This document shows positions 59,470-64,000 of a stretch of DNA of 64,000 bases, piece after piece. Within the stretch, counting starts at the first letter, position 1; every line of letters begins with the position of its first letter. The notes under the pieces were generated by a model. It searched no databases. It was not told where the DNA came from and saw only the letters and a program-made list of their open reading frames with translations. A program made the position numbers and the translations under genes. This DNA comes from Annona cherimola (lineage: Eukaryota > Streptophyta > Magnoliopsida > Magnoliales > Annonaceae), in contig CM059977.1 of assembly GCA_030490835.1 (NCBI GenBank), forward strand, positions 13,921,399 to 13,985,398, written 5' to 3'.

Positions 59470-59920
59470 TATTCATTGTAACCTATTTCGTGCTCCCTAT
59501 GAAGCACCGAGTAGCCGGATCTTAATCTCATGGTTAGATTTGCACATCCACGCTATTTTCTCCTTTAGGAGATCCCAATCAACATAAGAAAAATGATCTG
59601 CCGAGTTTTACCTCTTTATGACTTGAGAATATATAATATTAATAATGTTTCTCACCAAAAAAAAAAAAAAAAAAACTGATGCGTTTTGTTTTGACATTGT
59701 CTCATTATCTGATAGAATTAATTGCATGAAATTTGTCTGTTAAAGAGGCGCCGTTACCATTTACTGATGATGCGAGTCAAAGCATTATGGCAGCCCCAAC
59801 TGTAATGTACAGTGTAGACAGTAAAGCGCAATTATCGAAGACTCCGAAAGCTTGTGATTCAGAAATGGAATACATAAAATCAAAATTATGCGCGATTTGT
59901 GTTCTTTTTCAATAATATAA
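59470..59920 (+). pseudogene. Duplicate of LpxB intron 7 end and exon 8, degenerate
   Basis: 59470-59640 repeats the intron upstream of exon 8 (58080-58260: TAATCTCATGGTTAGATTTG, CACATCCACNCTATTTTCTC). It then has an A tract and a copy of exon 8 with most of the 5' half deleted: NLSVKEAPLPFTDDASQSIM-AAPTVMYSV against the genuine NLAAKEVPLPFTDVSPSMIA-ASTILYAAK. Frame is lost before this block. Confidence 0.88.
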
Positions 59921-60100
59921 GCGATTCTGGCCCCGATTCATGGTTTACTACTTCCTTGAAATTCTCAACAACATACATGGTAGATGTATGTATTTGGGTA
60001 CAATGTATAATTAATGAAGAAACTTAGTTATACAAGTATGATTATTAATAAGAATAAACATAGTAATTATAGCATTAATATTCGGGTAGAAAGAGAAGCA

Positions 60101-61034
60101 CTAGAAAATCATCTCGTCAGATAAGATGTATTTAGCAAGCAGGTCAGAGCAACCATCAAGAGCCTTGTCCTTCATGAAGCCGATAGCATTGGCGTAACGG
60201 AAGCCGGAGGAGATGCCGTTGTTGGTGGTAAGCAGGACGCGCGCCCGGTTGAGTGGCCTCTTGATCTCGTTGCAACCTTGCTCAGGGCTGCTCACCAGAA
60301 CCACCTCGCACACGTCGTCTTCGTGATCTCCCGTAACGGTCATTGTATACCACCCAGTCGGATCTGTCTGTGCTTCCCCTTGGAATGTCAGCTGGTGTGT
60401 CGACCTGTTGTGGCACTCAATCTTCACCTTTGCGCCTGCAATCAAAATCCAACCCAATCCAAACCTAAAATCAAAATTAACTATATAACTGCTCCTCTTA
60501 TACAACATACATATTCATCCACACTACAACAAAAGGTAGGATATGTGGCCAAATTTTTGCAGCTAAGTTTTTTATTTACCTATATTTGATCAAATGCAGC
60601 TAAATCCTACATTAATTTTTGTTGCCAAATTTTAATATCTATCTTAGATATTACTTTTAGTTATATTTGACGTAAAAATGACCACATTTAATTAAATATC
60701 ACCATTTGAAAGTACCCAATTATTTGCAACAAAACATTTTATTATGGCCAAAATATATTTGATAAACTATATACTGTAATAAAAAAATTGTCTATAGTGA
60801 AATTTGTTGTCATGACAACATTCAATAATACCTTACTACCCAAAAAGACGAGACAAACAGACCTGAAATGTATGTCGTTCTGATGGTGACAAAGCCGGCG
60901 CGGCAAGTGTCGCAATAAACACTGCCCTGCACCTGGAATTGTGTTTGCGAGTTGTTGTCTTCGGCAACAACGCCAACGGCTGAGATAAGGCAGAGGACAG
61001 CAGTTAGAGGAATAATGGATTGGAGCTTAGCCAT
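60101..61034 (-). CDS. Pollen Ole e 1-like / extensin-family secreted protein, two exons
   Basis: Secreted Ole e 1 domain protein, 168 aa; exon 1 61034-60863, exon 2 60435-60101, phase 1 junction (ATTTCAG|GTCTGT to GATTGCAG|GCGC). It has a clear signal peptide (MAKLQSIIPLTAVLCLISAV, then GVVA, likely cleaved before EDNN). The domain starts with FQVQGSVYCDTCRAGFVT, continues YISGAKVKIECHNR, GWYTMTVTGDHEDDVCEVVL, CNEIKRPLNRARVLLTTNNG and IGFMKDKALDGCSDLL. The six conserved Cys are all present (YC-TC, EC, VCEV, GCNE, GCSD), so three disulphides are expected. Family members are extracellular, often in pollen and pistil; tissue and role here are unknown. It lies tail-to-tail with LpxB. Confidence 0.95.
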
Positions 61035-61135
61035 TGTTGCCTTTTTTTCCTTTTTTCTTTTTTCTTCCTATTAATTTCTCCAGATCAGGAGAGGCTCAAG
61101 GAAGGAATTTGCTAGAGAAGTGGGGGCTTTCCCCT

Positions 61136-61147
61136 CTATCTATACAA
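61136..61147 (-). promoter_or_regulatory. TATA-like box of the Ole e 1-like gene
   Basis: Minus-strand TTGTATAGATAG, about 105 bases upstream of the ATG at 61034; the duplicated block at 58.8 kb retains sequence just upstream of it. Confidence 0.4.
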
Positions 61148-61329
61148 GCCGGTGCTTGGGTTTTTTGCATGGATGCAGTAGCAGTTGCTTGGGACGTGCT
61201 GCAAGCGCTACATTCACGGCCGTCTTCAAGACCTACGTGCGGTCCAAAATTCATTCCATCTTACCATTCTAGATGTGGCCGCCCTTAATTCGTTTCAGGA
61301 CCAGGACCGGTTCTTCCACTCAAATTAGT

Positions 61330-61690
61330 ATTTCTTATCTAGGAAGCAATCTAATACAATTGGTTGCTAGAATTTTTACTCAACCTCTTATCTTTTCATT
61401 TTAAACCTGTTTATTGAAAATCTAAACAATGCATAATATTTGTTATTTAATATATACTTATAATACAAAAAATCATTTTTTATGGAAGTTGTGAAAAATC
61501 ATTTTGATTAAATACTTCTTTATAAATATTTAATACCATTTGAAATTAAGTAAACTTATTTGTTAGCATTTTTATTAAAACAAATGTGTAACATATAAAA
61601 GGTCGAAAAATATGAAAATTTTGAAATCGCAGCTAAATATACATGGATGAATGCTACGTGTAGTTTAGATTTTTTTTTAAAAAAACTGAA
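61330..61690. other. AT-rich spacer, no gene seen
   Basis: Low-complexity DNA with no coding or repeat signal beyond scattered AT-rich motifs. Confidence 0.5.
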
Positions 61691-61709
61691 TCTAAAACTT
61701 TTCAATCTA

Positions 61710-61991
61710 GGGTATGTTTGGCAATGACAAGAAAATGTGAAGCTAAAAATTTTTACTCTCTATAATTATTCTATTTTAAAATTATTTCTTCACATATTCC
61801 TGTACAACCACCTATTTTTAATTTTTTTTTTACAGAACTACCTATACAATTAACCTATCTATTTTAACCTTATTTTATTTATATCTCATTATTAATCTTA
61901 ACATATTCATATCACATTATTTTCTAATGATTCAACAATTTTTATACTAAAATTTTTCATTTAAAAGTTCTATCACTCCCCAAACATACCC
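61710..61991 (-). mobile_element. MITE, M1 family, inserted near the end of another M1 copy
   Basis: GGGTATGTTTGGCAATGAC to CCCCAAACATACCC, antisense interior. The sequence before it (AAAACTTTTCAATCTA) and after it (TAAAATTTTTAACTCTTTGA) belongs to a second antisense copy that continues to 62230. Confidence 0.85.
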
Positions 61992-62230
61992 TAAAATTTT
62001 TAACTCTTTGAAACTGTCTTATTTTTTAATCATTTTCACATCTTGCTATACAACTACCATACTTTTTACTTATTTATACGTAACTATATTTATACAACTA
62101 ATCTATCTATTTTAAATTTTGTTATCCTCCTTATTACCCATATCATATTATCATATCATTTTTTTCAAATTTAAAATCTTTACACAAAAATTTTTTTATC
62201 TAAAAATTTTATCACTTCCCAGACACACTC
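61992..62230 (-). mobile_element. M1 MITE, antisense, host of the 61710 insertion
   Basis: TACAACTAATCTATCTATTT and CCCATATCATATTATCATAT interior, ending CACTTCCCAGACACACTC. Confidence 0.7.
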
Positions 62231-62369
62231 GAAATAAAAAAAAAGTTGCATGAAAATGATTGTGTTACAGTATTATCGAGATTGCTTTCGTTTTTCAACA
62301 ACCTTCGTATTTTTTTGCGTGCATGCCCTCACATTCTGCGCTTCGCCATTTCATATTTTAAAAAAATTT

Positions 62370-62612
62370 ATTAGTTTTTGGTATTTAATAAAAATTTTGA
62401 ATATAATATAAAAGTTTTTGAAACAGGAGAAATGATGTAATATAATAGGATGATGATAAAAGTAAAGAGAAAAAAATTTATAAAAATGGTTTTGAAGAAA
62501 TGATCAAAAATAAGATAACTGTATAAAAATATATAAAGAAATATTAGAAAATGAGATAGTTATGTAAAGTGACAAGTTTAAATTAACATGCTTCTGCAAA
62601 ACACACGCTATA
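62370..62612 (+). mobile_element. M1 MITE, degraded
   Basis: AAATGATGTAATATAATAGG, GAAGAAATGATCAAAAATAA and an end GCAAAACACACGC. The left terminus is lost. Confidence 0.55.
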
Positions 62613-62619
62613 GCTTTCT

Positions 62620-63160
62620 ATTTTGTCCACTTTTGTATGTTGATATACATCCCACGCACCATATGAAATAACAACAAGAACATATAAGATAAAAATTCGT
62701 ATTGTGACTAATTTAAAAATAAATATACAAAATTAAGTAAAATCTTGAATTTCTAGGATTTATGAGGCTGCAAGGAAATACACCGATGAGAATTGCCGGG
62801 ATAAACTAGATAAATGGTGTGGCACTAATAATCAAAATAAAATTTGACGACTTATACACTAGAGTCAGAGACCAGCAATGCTTATTGCTACAAAAAGAGA
62901 ATATTTAAAAATAAAAACAACTGGTAAGAGTAGCAGTGACCCATTTTATGGCCCACGGTACTTGTAGAGTTATACACCAGGAGAGGGGGTAATAAAGCCA
63001 CAGCCTCTGCCTAAGTTCAAATTCAAAGATTTTGATTCTCGATGAAAATTTCAATCCATTCATGATACTTAACATAATTTTTTTTATCAAAGAGATCCAA
63101 TCAAGTATGTTCATGGGCCAAATTTATTGAAATATATATATATATATTCATATGTAAATT
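62620..63160. other. Spacer, no gene seen
   Basis: AT-rich DNA with a (TA)n run near 63135. No coding signal. Confidence 0.5.
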
Positions 63161-63164
63161 ATGA

Positions 63165-63955
63165 AAAATGCTAAAATATCAATTTTAAAATAGTATTTTC
63201 AACATCTAAATTGTCTAAAATATCATTTCTATGTGAATAAATGATTCTATAAAATATCATTACATTCTAATACATGTATAAATAAATCTAAGTGTTTTTC
63301 ATAATTTACACATAAATATACATATTTTTTTAACAAATGTAGCCCATAAATATGTCAACTAAAACTTTTTAACTCAAAACTTTTCACTCTCCATAATTAC
63401 TCTATTTTTTAATTATTTTTTCACATTTTTCTATACAAACTACCCTACTTTTTAATCATTTCTACACAACTACTCATACAATTAACCTATCTATTTTAAC
63501 TTTATTTTCTTTACTCCTAATCATTACCCCTATTATATCACATCATTTTTTATTAATTTGACAACTTCTACCCCCAGAACTTTTCATCAAAAGTTTTACC
63601 TCCAACCAAACACACCTTTAATTGAGACGAAACTTAGTCTCTTAGATAAGTAAATAACATTAAATACAATGAATATATTGGATTTTTCATCCAAGATCAA
63701 AATTTTAAAACTTTGAAAGGGTTACATGATTCCATTTCTATATAACTTGGCTACACAGAAGCGGTTCCATGTAACCCATTTAATTTTTAATATCATTTGC
63801 TTATCTGAGAGACTAAGTTTCACCCAATCAAATATATTTATGGGCCAAATTTGTTAAAAAATATGTATATTCATGTCTAAATTATAAAAAAATACCTAGT
63901 TCCATTTATACATGTATTAGAATGTAATAATATTTTATAGAATCATTTCCACAGT
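63165..63955. mobile_element. Large inverted-repeat element (D1 family) with nested MITE
   Basis: Left arm 63225-63355 plus 63622-63665 and right arm about 63785-63955 are inverted copies: CATTACATTCTAATACATGT, TATACATATTTTTT-AACAAA, GCCCATAAATATNT and GAAACTTAGTCTCTNAGATAAG pair across the centre. An M1 MITE interrupts the left arm. Related single-arm sequence lies at 41320-41735 and 43430-44860. Confidence 0.75.
63353..63617 (-). mobile_element. M1 MITE nested in the inverted-repeat element
   Basis: Antisense copy ending AACCAAACACACC, with TTTCACTCTCCATAATTACT, CTACACAACTACTCATACAA and CCCCTATTATATCACATC. The left terminus lacks the GGGTGTG end. Confidence 0.75.
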
Positions 63956-64000
63956 CCATTTGAGAGTACGTTAATAGCTGGAGAATAAGTGGTATTTTAG

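Overview
This is nuclear DNA from a flowering plant. Genes have many GT-AG introns, AT-rich introns and spacers, plant TATA boxes and a telo-box promoter. Dispersed MITEs, SINE, LINE and hAT copies and a Ty1-copia relic are typical of a mid-sized angiosperm genome. The protein families are DUF1262, an OCTOPUS-type protein, mitochondrial LpxB, Pollen Ole e 1 and plant importin-9. The species cannot be fixed from the sequence. I could run no searches; family calls rest on recognising conserved protein sequence, and the splice models were built by hand with phases checked at every junction.

Layout. (1) 1-16.3 kb, minus strand: an importin-9 (IPO9/Kap114-type karyopherin beta) gene with 26 exons in the window, cut off at the left edge. 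Its second intron is a U12-type AT-AC intron. (2) 16.4-19.7 kb: a MITE, a tRNA-type SINE and a decayed Ty1-copia pol region on the minus strand. (3) 19.9-32.4 kb: a decayed tandem array of DUF1262 genes on the minus strand. It holds one intact two-exon gene, an intact extra first exon 2.6 kb upstream that could share the same second exon, flank remnants and a pseudogene. The array is broken up by a 0.8 kb satellite-like repeat, a LINE fragment and a hAT element with 8-bp target duplications that itself carries two younger elements. (4) 33-38.5 kb: foldback and hAT elements, a truncated membrane-protein exon (possibly DUF2232) and unannotated spacer. (5) 39.0-40.0 kb, plus strand: a one-exon OCTOPUS/DUF740-like gene. 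(6) 40-46 kb: repeat-rich spacer with a LINE RNase H fragment, an RRM relic and a MITE nested in another copy of its own family. (7) 46.1-51.2 kb, plus strand: a ten-exon atypical SDR of the NDUFA9/COQ11-like group. (8) 53.0-58.5 kb, plus strand: an eight-exon mitochondrial lipid-A-disaccharide synthase (LpxB). (9) 58.1-61.3 kb: a duplicated block containing the last LpxB exon and an Ole e 1 gene. Each copy has kept one of the two genes and lost the other. The Ole e 1 gene (minus strand) is intact in the second copy. (10) 61.3-64 kb: MITEs and a large inverted-repeat element.

The genes are not an operon and share no pathway. The unusual material is in gene architecture (the U12 intron, the possible shared second exon in the DUF1262 locus, reciprocal loss after duplication) and in transposon stratigraphy, where nested insertions allow relative dating.
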